Assembly: GCF_025837155.1 (NCBI RefSeq)
Contig: NZ_CP107549.1
Location: 3,906,001 to 3,970,000 of the forward strand
Origin: Pseudomonas sp. Z8(2022)
Lineage (GTDB): Bacteria > Pseudomonadota > Gammaproteobacteria > Pseudomonadales > Pseudomonadaceae
DNA length: 64,000 bases
Direction: 5' to 3'
The notes under the pieces are model-generated. The model searched no databases. It was not told the origin of the DNA and saw nothing but the letters and a program-made list of their open reading frames with translations. Made by a program: the position numbers and the translations under genes. Positions 47,901-55,425 of the stretch are shown here, piece after piece (the first letter of the stretch is position 1; each line of letters opens with the position of its first letter).

Positions 47901-48578
47901 GCCCAGCAATGCCAGAGCACTGGCGGCAACGCCCATGTAACGCAGCTCCACCGGCACCTCGACACCTTCGGTGGCGTAACGCAGGAGGAAGGCCAGGCCA
48001 AGGAACAGCAGCACCACCCCGACACGCAGCACGGTGTTGCCGCCAAACAGCCAGGCCTTGGCGGCGGCAAGGCCACGCTCGATCAGATTGGGTTCGCGCG
48101 GCGCCTGCTCGCGCCACGGGCTTTGCCGGGGAGCCGGCTGCGGCTCGGGAACGACCTTCGCAGCGATCGCAGCAGGCTGTTCGGCCAGGGGCGTGTCCAC
48201 TTCCGGCAGCGTCCAGTCGAGCTCCAGAACGAGCTCCTCAGCAGCGGGCTCTTCGGCAGCGACCGCTTCTGGTTCCTGCTCGGGCACCGGCTGCGAGATC
48301 GGTTCAGCAGTCACTGACGCCGGAGCGGGCTCCGGCTCGCTGCGTTCGCTCTGCTCCACCTTCAACAGGCGTTCGTGGATTGCGCGGGTACCGCGGTCGA
48401 AGCGCTCGGCGAAATCCTTGAGCTGCGCGCTGAGCTGCGCATTGCGCGACTCCAGACTCTGCAACCGCAGCGCCTGCCCCAGGGCAAGGCCCATCAGTCC
48501 GCCAAGAATTGCGCCCGTGGCCGATTCGCTGACGCCCACGCCGAGCAGCAAACCGACCAGCATGAAGATCCATTGCAT
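44967..48578 (-). CDS. DUF2339-family large multi-pass membrane protein
   Basis: 1203 residues. One N-terminal helix pair (3-37), a coiled-coil-like segment (about 38-76), a Glu/Pro/Ala-rich linker (about 77-155), then roughly thirty hydrophobic segments from about 180 to 1190. No catalytic motif is visible. DUF2339 proteins are widespread in pseudomonads and commonly sit beside DUF3999. The size and topology suggest an inner-membrane assembly, but no function can be assigned. Confidence 0.88.
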   Translation of the reverse strand: MQWIFMLVGLLLGVGVSESATGAILGGLMGLALGQALRLQSLESRNAQLSAQLKDFAERFDRGTRAIHERLLKVEQSERSEPEPAPASVTAEPISQPVPEQEPEAVAAEEPAAEELVLELDWTLPEVDTPLAEQPAAIAAKVVPEPQPAPRQSPWREQAPREPNLIERGLAAAKAWLFGGNTVLRVGVVLLFLGLAFLLRYATEGVEVPVELRYMGVAASALALLGLGWWLRRRNRNYALVLQGTGIAVLYLTVFAAMRLHPLLDPGMALGLLVAVTLFSAILSVQQNALGLAAAAALGGFAAPILTSTGSGNHVALFSYFALLNAGIFAIAWFKAWRLLNLIGFVGTFGIGFAWGLRSYKPELLWSTEPFLILFFLMYVAIGLLFARRTLQEATEAPAARDELLRWSARRGDYVDATTLFGPPLVGFGLQVALVRHIEFAAAFSALGLGLFYLLLARVLKARAGERALLLVETCLALGVVFASLAIPLGLEARWTTAAWAVEGAGIYWLGLRQGRPLARAFALLLQVGAALVFLGRLDFAHHRLLDGSPLGALMLGVALLFSYWQLRQAPQAASAWENRLLPWLGLAGLSFLYLIAPLLFAAPGTAIAWALAGLATLFVGLRIAAPSFVYSAFAIQLLGGLLFLGQAALDSLSGRGGFNSGWFGLLAASVVGFGLLAGMLLAARDPHIRENRRLLGALSAIMLVGLVFINLAVLFVLPWVAAAAVWGGTGLMILWLALYLQQRAAFLFSLVLQVFAGLVFLAEGPLLLAGISGEGLSPLAHTGFWTPAVLGLAAQVGAWRLHSLVRSGRETGIDGVSLQRLGQLLLAWGAGWWALAVSSEVLRFVAADLQSSALLVLAALSALIWMLLALRTRWCEMAVLCSLLAPVAGLILMHAWHPLYHPAASFGWLAWSAVFAVHLLALRRLSDLLPGAAASAAHVLGCWLLIGVLALELRYLLLSLSDHYNAWRWLGWALLPTAYLWAMAQSRRLPWPVSGFEREYRLWAAAPLAALMLVWFWLANANSAGDSDPLPYLPLINPLELGLLLCLAALFVWARDALPRLGLEPTRALQLLQGVAGLSLFALLTVVVMRTAHHWGGVPWSSPALFESMLVQAGLSIVWTLIALALMLVGHLRVRRELWLVGAALIALVVAKLFFIELGNRGGLERIVSFIGVGVLLLVVGYFAPLPPRKTDENPGNKESLS

Positions 48579-48809
48579 GCGTTATATCCCGATCCTGAGA
48601 AAGAGGTCGCCTCGCGTTCCTGCTGGCCCCTCGAGACGGGCACACAGTATAGGAGTCGCATCGACCAACACCCAGAGAGACGACTGCCAAACCGTTCACA
48701 GGCACAGCGCATGGCAATCAGCCGCCAGCCGGTGCTTCACAAATGCCACGCGCCCGCTATCATCGCCGCCCCGTGACCGCAGCGGCGCAGACCGCACCAT
48801 AGCCAAACC

Positions 48810-49205
48810 ATGATGAAGCCCCGCCTGATAGCCGCTGCAGAAATCGACCGCCTGGAAACCTGGGCCAAGTACACGGCCGACATGTGTCACAGCTGCTCGT
48901 CCAGCTGCTGCACCCTGCCCGTTGAAGTGCGCCTTAACGACCTGATTCGCCTGGAGCTGGTGGACGAGTTCGAGCGCAGCGAACCGCCGAAGAACATTGC
49001 CAGGCGTCTGCAGAAGGACGGCATCGTCGAACGCTTCAACCAGAAGTCGGGCATCTTCACCCTGACGCGCATGTCCAACAACGACTGCCTGTTCCTCGAC
49101 CGCAAGACGCGCCTGTGCACCGTCTACGAAAAGCGCCCGGACACCTGCCGTCATCACCCCAAGGTCGGCCCGCGGCCGGGTTACTGCGCGTACAAGCCCA
49201 AGTAA
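48810..49205 (+). CDS. YkgJ-family cysteine cluster protein
   Basis: 131 residues with eight cysteines (26, 29, 33, 34, 93, 103, 113, 126) in the pattern CHSCSSSCC...C...C...C...C, typical of the YkgJ/UPF0153 metal- or Fe-S-binding family. Cytoplasmic; function unknown. A tandem ATGATG leaves the first codon (48810 or 48813) open. The 231 bases before it, up to the divergent DUF2339 gene, show no recognisable element. Confidence 0.88.
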   Translation: MMKPRLIAAAEIDRLETWAKYTADMCHSCSSSCCTLPVEVRLNDLIRLELVDEFERSEPPKNIARRLQKDGIVERFNQKSGIFTLTRMSNNDCLFLDRKTRLCTVYEKRPDTCRHHPKVGPRPGYCAYKPK

Positions 49206-49222
49206 GGCTCACACGGCGCCCT

Positions 49223-49696
49223 CTACGCAGAGCGGCGCAGGCCGATGACCCGGCCAACGCAGGCCGGCTGCGGAAACCCCTGATGCTCGCTGGCCAGTTG
49301 CGCGACTCTTTCTGCAACCTGATCGGCGAACGGCGCCGCGCGGCCGGCGGCGCTGTCGATGTTCATCAGCATCTGCTCGCTTTCCGCCAGGCTGGCGTCG
49401 TCACCGGGTCGATACATTGCGTGATGGATATGCAGGCGTTTGGTGTCATGTGCCAACAGCTGCGTGCGCACTTCCACCGGTTCGCCCTCCTTCACCTCGG
49501 CCAGGAAGTTGAGGTGGCATTCCAGGGTGTACAGCGTGTGTCCGGTACGGGCGCGACCGGCTTCGTCCAGCCCCAGCACGTCCATCAGCGCATCGGTGGC
49601 GTGGCTGAATATCAGCAAGTAGAAGGCATCTCGCAGGTGCCCGTTGTAGTCGACCCAATCGGGGGAGATGGTGGTGCGATAGGTTGGCAGACTCAT
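49223..49696 (-). CDS. hotdog thioesterase of the carnitine operon (betainyl-CoA thioesterase)
   Basis: 157 residues, 4HBT hotdog fold with DYNGHLRDAFYLLIFSHATDALM. In P. aeruginosa the equivalent gene (cdhB) lies next to carnitine dehydrogenase and releases glycine betaine from betainyl-CoA made by the 3-dehydrocarnitine cleavage enzyme. Context supports the same role. Last gene of the caiX-cdhC-lcdH run. Confidence 0.87.
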   Translation of the reverse strand: MSLPTYRTTISPDWVDYNGHLRDAFYLLIFSHATDALMDVLGLDEAGRARTGHTLYTLECHLNFLAEVKEGEPVEVRTQLLAHDTKRLHIHHAMYRPGDDASLAESEQMLMNIDSAAGRAAPFADQVAERVAQLASEHQGFPQPACVGRVIGLRRSA

Positions 49697-49848
49697 GTTG
49701 GTATTCCGATAAGGCCCTCAGCTCTCGACTATGGCGTCCTGCGTCGCCCTGACGTCTGCATCGGTGCGGTCGTCTTCCGCAAGCGGGAGAGTGGAGCCGG
49801 ATGGGCGTCGGTCTTCAGGGTGCGGCATGCGCACCGGCATGATTCGAT

Positions 49849-50814
49849 TCATTCGGCGAAGGCGAAGCCGTGCCTGGCCTTGGTCTGACGAATCGCTTCC
49901 AGCACCGCCAGCAGGCAGTCGTCGCGGTAGCGCTCTAGGGCATCCAGGCTGCGCTCGCCCTGCTGTTCGGCCGTTCCCTCGACCACTGCATCGATCAGGT
50001 TCTCGGTGAGTTCGGGCGCCTCAAGGTAGGTCCAGGGCAGTTTCAGCGCCGGGCCGAACTGGGCCATGAAGTGGCGCATGCCGGCCGGGCCGCCGGCCAG
50101 GGTGTAGGTCAGGAAGCTGCCCATGAACGACCAGCGCAGGCCGGCGCCGAAGCGGATCGCGTCGTCGATCTCGCCGGTAGTCGCCACGCCGTCGTTGACC
50201 AGGTGCAACGCCTCGCGCCATAGCGCTTCGAGCAGACGGTCGGCGATAAAACCCGGTACTTCCTTGCGCACATGCAAGGGGCGCATGCCCAGCGACTCGT
50301 ACACCCTGATCGCCGCCTGTACGGCCTCGGGTGCAGTCTTCGCCCCGCCCACCACCTCCACCAGTGGCAGCAGGTACACCGGATTGAACGGATGGCCGAC
50401 CACGCAGCGCTCCGGGTGCGTGGCACCTTCGTAGAACTCGCTGGGCAGCAGCCCCGAGGTACTGGAGCCGATCAGCACGTCCGGGCGCGCCGCGGCGCTG
50501 ATCCTGGCGTGCAGTTCGCACTTGAGTTCGAGCCGTTCGGGCGCGCTTTCCTGAATGAAATCGGCATCGCGTACGCAGTCTTCGATGCTGCTCACGAAGC
50601 GCAGGCGCTCAAGCGCAGCACCGGGCGCTAGCCCCTTTTTCTCCAGCGCCGGCCAGGCATTGGCCAGACGGCTGCGCAGCGCGGCTTCGGCGCCAGGGGC
50701 CGGATCCCAGGCGATCACGTCGAGGCCATGGGCCAGGGCGCGGGCGATCCAGCCGGCGCCGATCACGCCGGTGCCGAGGGCGGCGAATGTCTTGATATCG
50801 GTAACGAAGGTCAT
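49849..50814 (-). CDS. lcdH: L-carnitine dehydrogenase
   Basis: 321 residues, also called cdhA. Oxidises L-carnitine to 3-dehydrocarnitine with NAD. Rossmann motif ALGTGVIGAGWIARAL at the N-terminus, the 3-hydroxyacyl-CoA dehydrogenase-type IQESAPERLELK and GSSTSGLLPSEF, VVGHPFNPVYLLPLVEVVGG with the catalytic His, and the C-terminal helical dimer domain. ATG at 50814 with CGGAG upstream; an in-frame ATG nine codons earlier is unlikely. Confidence 0.95.
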   Translation of the reverse strand: MTFVTDIKTFAALGTGVIGAGWIARALAHGLDVIAWDPAPGAEAALRSRLANAWPALEKKGLAPGAALERLRFVSSIEDCVRDADFIQESAPERLELKCELHARISAAARPDVLIGSSTSGLLPSEFYEGATHPERCVVGHPFNPVYLLPLVEVVGGAKTAPEAVQAAIRVYESLGMRPLHVRKEVPGFIADRLLEALWREALHLVNDGVATTGEIDDAIRFGAGLRWSFMGSFLTYTLAGGPAGMRHFMAQFGPALKLPWTYLEAPELTENLIDAVVEGTAEQQGERSLDALERYRDDCLLAVLEAIRQTKARHGFAFAE

Positions 50815-50830
50815 GGTTGAACTCCGGTGG

Positions 50831-50941
50831 CCCGGATGCAATCCGGGGCATGGCAGGTGAAGTTTTCCCGGATTTCATCCGGGCTACGGGAGATGCACAC
50901 AAGCCTCTCCCCCGGCCCCTCTCCCATGAATGGGAGAGGGG
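50831..50941. repeat. tandem group of palindromic intergenic repeats between lcdH and cdhC
   Basis: Three palindromes in a row: CCCGGAT-GCA-ATCCGGG (50831-50847), CCCGGAT-TTC-ATCCGGG (50867-50883) and a 12-base stem CCCCTCTCCCAT / ATGGGAGAGGGG (50916-50941). They lie inside the carnitine operon and would form hairpins in its mRNA. Confidence 0.85.
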
Positions 50942-50952
50942 GGAAAGCCGTG

Positions 50953-51837
50953 CTAGCGACGCTTGAGCTTCATCTTTTCCCGCCCTTCGGCCGGGGTCAG
51001 GGCGCGGCCGCCGAGGCGCTCGATGATCTCGATGGCACGCTCGACCAGTTGGCCGTTGCTGGCATGTACGCCACGGTCCAGCCAGATGTTGTCCTCCAGG
51101 CCCACGCGCACATGGCCGCCGAGCAGCATGGCCTGGGCGACCATCGGCATCTGCATGCGCCCGATGCCGAAGCCGGCCCAGGTGACACCCGGCGGCAGGT
51201 TGTCGGCCATGGCCTTCATGGTGGTGGTGTCGGCCGGCGCGCCCCATGGGATGCCCAGGCACAGCTGGATCAGCGGGTCGTCCAGCAGGCCTTCCCTGAT
51301 CATCTGCTTGGCGAACCACAGGTGGCCGGTATCGAAGATTTCCAGCTCGGCCTTCACCCCCAGCTCGGTGATGCGCCTGGCACCGGCGCGCAGTTGCGCG
51401 GGAGTGGACACGTAGATGAAGTCGCCGTCGCCGAAATTCAGCGTGCCGCAGTCCAGGGTGCAGATTTCCGGCAGCAGCTCCTCCACATGCGCCAGGCGGG
51501 TGAGCGGCCCGACCAGGTCGGTGCCGGAACCGAACTCCAGCGGCTGTTCACCCTTGCCGATTTCCAGATCACCGCCCATGCCGGCGGTGAGATTGATGAT
51601 CACGTCGGTGTCGCTTTCACGGATGCGTTCGACTACCTCGCGGTACAGCGCCACATCACGGCTCGGCTTGCCGGTCTGCGGATCACGCACATGGCAGTGA
51701 GCGACAGTGGCTCCCGCCTTGGCCGCCTCGATGGCGGCCGCCGCGATTTCCTTTGGCGTAACCGGGATCGCCGGGTGCTTGCCGACGGTGTCGCCGGCGC
51801 CGGTCACCGCACAGGTGACGATAACCTCGTAGTTCAT
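50953..51837 (-). CDS. cdhC: 3-dehydrocarnitine cleavage enzyme (BKACE/DUF849 family)
   Basis: 294 residues. Beta-keto acid cleavage enzyme: with acetyl-CoA it converts 3-dehydrocarnitine to acetoacetate and betainyl-CoA. Zinc ligands are expected in VAHCHVRDP near residue 47; NLTAGMGGDLEIG and the GIPWGAPADTTTM loop are typical. ATG at 51837 gives MNYEVIVTCAVTGAG. Upstream of lcdH, downstream of caiX. Confidence 0.94.
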   Translation of the reverse strand: MNYEVIVTCAVTGAGDTVGKHPAIPVTPKEIAAAAIEAAKAGATVAHCHVRDPQTGKPSRDVALYREVVERIRESDTDVIINLTAGMGGDLEIGKGEQPLEFGSGTDLVGPLTRLAHVEELLPEICTLDCGTLNFGDGDFIYVSTPAQLRAGARRITELGVKAELEIFDTGHLWFAKQMIREGLLDDPLIQLCLGIPWGAPADTTTMKAMADNLPPGVTWAGFGIGRMQMPMVAQAMLLGGHVRVGLEDNIWLDRGVHASNGQLVERAIEIIERLGGRALTPAEGREKMKLKRR

Positions 51838-51936
51838 GCTCAACTGTCCTTTCCAGGGGCGAACGGGGGCCGACGGCAGGGCCGCAGGCATTGTGCAAAA
51901 AGGGAAATCAGCGCCGGTTCGACCGGCGCTCGCGTA

Positions 51937-52869
51937 TCAGTTGCCGGCGATCAGCGCCGCGCTGGCGGGCTTGCCGTCGAAGGTGGTGACGCCTGCGAGC
52001 CAGGCCTCGACCACCTTCGGGTTGGCCTTGATCCAGTCACGCGCCACCTGCGCTGGCTGCTTGCGATCCATGATCGGCTGCATCAGCTCCGCTTCCTGCT
52101 CACTGGTGAAACGCAGGCTGGTCAGCAGACGGTTGGCGTTGGGGCAGCGCTCGGCGTAGTCCGGCGCGGTTACGGTGGACACCGTGGCGGCGCCATCGTA
52201 GGGGCCGAACACATCCTCGGTGCCGGTCAGATAGGTGATCTGCATCGACAGGTGCATCGGATGCGGCTTCCAGCCGAAGAACACCACCGGTTTCTCGTTG
52301 CGCACGGCACGCCCAACTGCGGCGAGCATGCCGGCCTCGCTGGATTCGACCAGCTTGAAGCCGCCGAGGCCGAACTGGTTGGTATCGATCATCTTCTGGA
52401 TCGCCGTATTGGCCCCGGAGCCGGCCTCGATACCGTAGATCTTGCCGTCCAGCTCGTCCTTGAACCTGGCGATATCGGCCAGGGTTTTCAGGCCCTTGTC
52501 GGCGGTGTAGCTGGGCACCGCCAGCACTGCCACCGCATCATCCAGCGACGGTTCGGCGGCCACCTTCACCGCGCCGGCATCGAGGAAGGGCTTGATGTTG
52601 TCGTCCATGATCGGCTTCCAGTAGCCGAGAAAGGCGTCGATCTGCCCCTTCTGGATACCGGCGAAGATGATCTGTTGCGAGGCCTGGGTCTGCTTGGTTT
52701 CGTAGCCGAGCCCCTGCAGCAGCTCGCTGGCAACGGCAGTGGTGGCGACCACGTCGGTCCAGCCGACGGCGCCGATGCGAACGTTCTTGCAACTGGCGTC
52801 ATCGGCCAGCAGGGAGGTACTGAACAGGCTCAGGGTGCAGCACGCGGCCAGTGCGGTAAGACCTTTCAT
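51937..52869 (-). CDS. caiX: carnitine substrate-binding protein of an ABC transporter
   Basis: 310 residues. Signal peptide (about 1-22, ending SLLADD) and an OpuAC-type quaternary-amine binding domain with many conserved Trp/Tyr (GAVGWTDVVATTAV, LGYWKPIMDDN, FFGWKPHPMH). No permease or ATPase gene is nearby, which fits the known use of a shared core transporter encoded elsewhere. ATG at 52869 with GAGGAG seven bases upstream. First gene of the carnitine operon, divergent from cdhR. Confidence 0.93.
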   Translation of the reverse strand: MKGLTALAACCTLSLFSTSLLADDASCKNVRIGAVGWTDVVATTAVASELLQGLGYETKQTQASQQIIFAGIQKGQIDAFLGYWKPIMDDNIKPFLDAGAVKVAAEPSLDDAVAVLAVPSYTADKGLKTLADIARFKDELDGKIYGIEAGSGANTAIQKMIDTNQFGLGGFKLVESSEAGMLAAVGRAVRNEKPVVFFGWKPHPMHLSMQITYLTGTEDVFGPYDGAATVSTVTAPDYAERCPNANRLLTSLRFTSEQEAELMQPIMDRKQPAQVARDWIKANPKVVEAWLAGVTTFDGKPASAALIAGN

Positions 52870-52963
52870 CTGGGTGCTCCTCATCGTGTCACAGCGGTTC
52901 TATTTCGTTCTTCTAGAGGCCAGGGTGGCCCCCACCGTGCTCGGGATTGCTCGCCTCCCGATG

Positions 52964-53032
52964 AAAACACCTTACGCCCGGCCCTGACGCAAAAATCGCA
53001 TCTGGCCGACCATTTATTGACCTTCAGCGACC
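52964..53032 (-). promoter_or_regulatory. candidate caiX promoter with phased CdhR half-sites
   Basis: Three GACC repeats (plus-strand starts 53008, 53019, 53029) are 11 and 10 bases apart, one helical turn each. On the minus strand they end 15 bases upstream of TTGCGT (52987-52992), which is followed after 17 bases by TGTTTT (52964-52969). This is the arrangement expected for an AraC-type activator next to the -35. Inference. Confidence 0.45.
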
Positions 53033-53109
53033 AGTTTTCGGTACAGATGCACTGATGGCGTATTAATCTCTCGGGCTACCAGCCACCCTGCTCCGGCCTC
53101 GTGACCTGT

Positions 53110-54054
53110 ATGCCCCAGACCTTCTGCTTCCTGCTGCTGCCCGGCTTTTCCATGATGGGCCTGATGTCGGCCATCGAACCGCTGCGCGTGGCCAACCGCT
53201 TTCGCGGCGAGCTGTATCGCTGGCGCCTGCTCAGCCGGGACGGCAACGCCGTACAGGCGAGCAACGGCATGTCGCTGAACGTCGACGGCGCGCTGGAACT
53301 GCCGGACGATACCCGGGCGCTGTTCGTTGTCGCCGGTTTCGAGCCACTGGCCCACTACGATCATCACCTGGCGCACTGGCTGCAACGTCGCGAGGCGGAA
53401 CTGACGGTACTTGGCGGCATCGATACCGGCAGCTTCGTGCTGGCCGAGGCCGGACTGTTCCAGCATCAGCGCCTGACTCTGCACTGGGAGGCCATCGATG
53501 CCTTCCGTGAGCGCTACCCGGCGCTACTGGTCACACAGGAGCTGTTCGAGATCGACGGCAAGCGCATCACCAGCGCGGGTGGCACCAGCAGCCTGGATCT
53601 GATGCTGGGGCTGATCGGCCGGGAACACGGCGAAGCACTGGCCGTGAAGGTCTCGGAGCAGTTCGTGGTCAGCCGTATCCGCACGCGCCTGGATCACCAG
53701 CGCATGCAGGTCGCCAGCCGCTACGACCTGCACAACAAGAAACTGGTACGGGTGATCGGCGAGATGGAACGCCAGTGCGAGCAGCCGCTATCCAGCGAAG
53801 TGCTGGCCGCTCAGGTGGGCATCAGCGTGCGTCAGCTGGAGCGTCTGTTCCGTCATCATCTGGACACCACCCCCTCGGCCTTCTACCTGGAGCTGCGCCT
53901 GGACAAGGCGCGCCAGTTGCTGCGCCAGAGCGACCTCAGCGTGCTGGAGGTGAGCCTGGCCTGCGGTTTCGATTCGGCGTCGTATTTCTCGCGCTGCTAC
54001 CGCAGGCGCTTCGCCGCCAGCCCCAGCCAGGACCGCCGCGAGCGACTGGACTGA
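53110..54054 (+). CDS. cdhR: AraC-family transcriptional activator of carnitine catabolism
   Basis: 314 residues. GlxA-type layout: N-terminal DJ-1/PfpI-like ligand domain (FCFLLLPGFSMMGLMSAIEPLRVANR) and C-terminal double helix-turn-helix (VGISVRQLERLFRHHL, ACGFDSASYFSRCYRRRF). CdhR activates caiX-cdhC-lcdH in response to carnitine in P. aeruginosa. ATG at 53110 matches relatives; a GTG three codons upstream (53101) is also possible. No clear ribosome site. Confidence 0.93.
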   Translation: MPQTFCFLLLPGFSMMGLMSAIEPLRVANRFRGELYRWRLLSRDGNAVQASNGMSLNVDGALELPDDTRALFVVAGFEPLAHYDHHLAHWLQRREAELTVLGGIDTGSFVLAEAGLFQHQRLTLHWEAIDAFRERYPALLVTQELFEIDGKRITSAGGTSSLDLMLGLIGREHGEALAVKVSEQFVVSRIRTRLDHQRMQVASRYDLHNKKLVRVIGEMERQCEQPLSSEVLAAQVGISVRQLERLFRHHLDTTPSAFYLELRLDKARQLLRQSDLSVLEVSLACGFDSASYFSRCYRRRFAASPSQDRRERLD

Positions 54055-54076
54055 TCGACAGCCGGCACGGCCACGC

Positions 54077-54161
54077 CGGAGCGGCTTCAACCACGAATCT
54101 CCTGTAGCACGCCGCTTCGGGACGAATCGCGGCTGAAAACGCAATGCCGCCCGACCGTACC
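54077..54161. repeat. REP-like intergenic repeat, copy 2 (degenerate)
   Basis: Left part CGGAGCGGCTTCAACCACGA, right part ATCGCGGCTGAAAACGCAATGCCGCC. Same family as the copies at 25086, 55327 and 61497 but more diverged. It occupies the interval upstream of the M19-family gene. Confidence 0.65.
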
Positions 54162-54327
54162 TGCGGGTGATGGGAAGGCGAGGCTTCGTATCCATTCGCG
54201 ACCTCGGCTTGACGCTTTCGGCAAACCCCCAGTCGTTTTTGTACCGGGTCGCCCAGCCCCCCGGGGATAAGCTCTCCCCAAAGCGCCGACAGCCGTCTCG
54301 GCGCACCAGTACCAGGGGACAAGCCAG

Positions 54328-55305
54328 ATGAGCCCAGCCGAATTGCACGCCGACAGCATCGTCATCGACGGTCTGATCATCGCCAAGTGGAACCGCGAAC
54401 TCTTCGAAGACATGCGCAAGGGTGGCCTGACCGCCGCCAACTGCACCGTGTCGGTATGGGAAGGGTTCCAGGCCACCGTCAACAGCATCGCCGCCAGCAG
54501 CAAGCTGATCCGCGAGAACAGCGACCTGGTGATGCCGGTGCGCACCACCGCCGATATCCGCAAGGCCAAGGAACAGGGCAAGACCGGCATCATCTACGGT
54601 TTCCAGAACGCCCATGCGTTCGAGGACCAGATCGGCTATGTCGAGGTGTTCAAGCAGCTCGGCGTGGGCATCGTGCAGATGTGCTACAACACCCAGAACC
54701 TGATCGGCACCGGCTGCTACGAGCGTGACGGCGGGCTGTCCGGCTTCGGCCGCGAGATCGTCGCCGAGATGAACCGTGTAGGCATCATGTGCGACCTGTC
54801 GCACGTCGGCTCGAAGACCAGCGAGGAAGTCATCCTCGAATCGAAGAAGCCGGTGACCTACTCCCACTGCCTGCCATCGGGCCTGAAAGAGCACCCGCGC
54901 AACAAGTCCGACGAGGAACTGAAGTTCATCGCCGACCACGGCGGTTTCGTCGGCGTGACCATGTTCGCGCCGTTCCTGGCCAAGGGCATCGATTCGACCA
55001 TCGACGACTACGCCGAAGCCATCGAGTACGTGATGAACATCGTCGGTGAAGACGCCATCGGCATCGGTACCGACTTCACCCAGGGTCACGGCCAGGAATT
55101 CTTCGAGTACCTGACCCACGACAAGGGCTACGCCCGCCGCCTGACCAACTTCGGCAAGATCATCAACCCGCTGGGCATCCGCACCGTCGGCGAGTTCCCC
55201 AACCTCACCGAAACCCTGATCAAACGCGGCCATTCCGAGCGCGTGGTACGCAAGATCATGGGCGAGAACTGGGTGCGCGTCCTCAAGGACGTCTGGGGCG
55301 AGTAA
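54328..55305 (+). CDS. membrane dipeptidase (peptidase M19) homologue with altered metal site
   Basis: 325 residues of TIM-barrel M19 family. His159 (DLSHV), His180 (YSHC), RNKSDEEL and GIGTDF match the family. However, the N-terminal metal motif IDGHNDLP reads IDGLIIAKW (14-21), losing the His and Asp ligands, and the bridging glutamate of G(V/F)EGxH reads GFQNAH (Gln93). Classic binuclear peptidase activity is therefore doubtful. No signal peptide. It opens the dimethylglycine gene group (equivalent of PA5396), so the substrate may be a quaternary-amine-related compound. Confidence 0.85.
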   Translation: MSPAELHADSIVIDGLIIAKWNRELFEDMRKGGLTAANCTVSVWEGFQATVNSIAASSKLIRENSDLVMPVRTTADIRKAKEQGKTGIIYGFQNAHAFEDQIGYVEVFKQLGVGIVQMCYNTQNLIGTGCYERDGGLSGFGREIVAEMNRVGIMCDLSHVGSKTSEEVILESKKPVTYSHCLPSGLKEHPRNKSDEELKFIADHGGFVGVTMFAPFLAKGIDSTIDDYAEAIEYVMNIVGEDAIGIGTDFTQGHGQEFFEYLTHDKGYARRLTNFGKIINPLGIRTVGEFPNLTETLIKRGHSERVVRKIMGENWVRVLKDVWGE

Positions 55306-55326
55306 GCCTCACCCAATCCAATTCTG

Positions 55327-55401
55327 GTAGGAGCGGCTTCAGCCGCGATCCGTCCGAAGGGGCGGCGCGCCTTGAAGCTTCGTGGCTGAAGCCGCTCCTA
55401 C
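55327..55401. repeat. REP-like intergenic repeat, copy 3, full inverted pair
   Basis: Perfect 18-base arms GTAGGAGCGGCTTCAGCC (55327-55344) and GGCTGAAGCCGCTCCTAC (55384-55401) separated by 39 bases. It fills the interval between the M19-family gene and the V4R-like gene. Confidence 0.9.
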
Positions 55402-55425
55402 GCTTCCAATTCAGGAGTTCCACAC

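Noticed and set aside
46950..48317. 455-codon plus-strand frame opposite the DUF2339 gene
   Set aside because: The minus-strand product is a coherent membrane protein; the plus-strand translation is Arg/Gln-rich shadow sequence.
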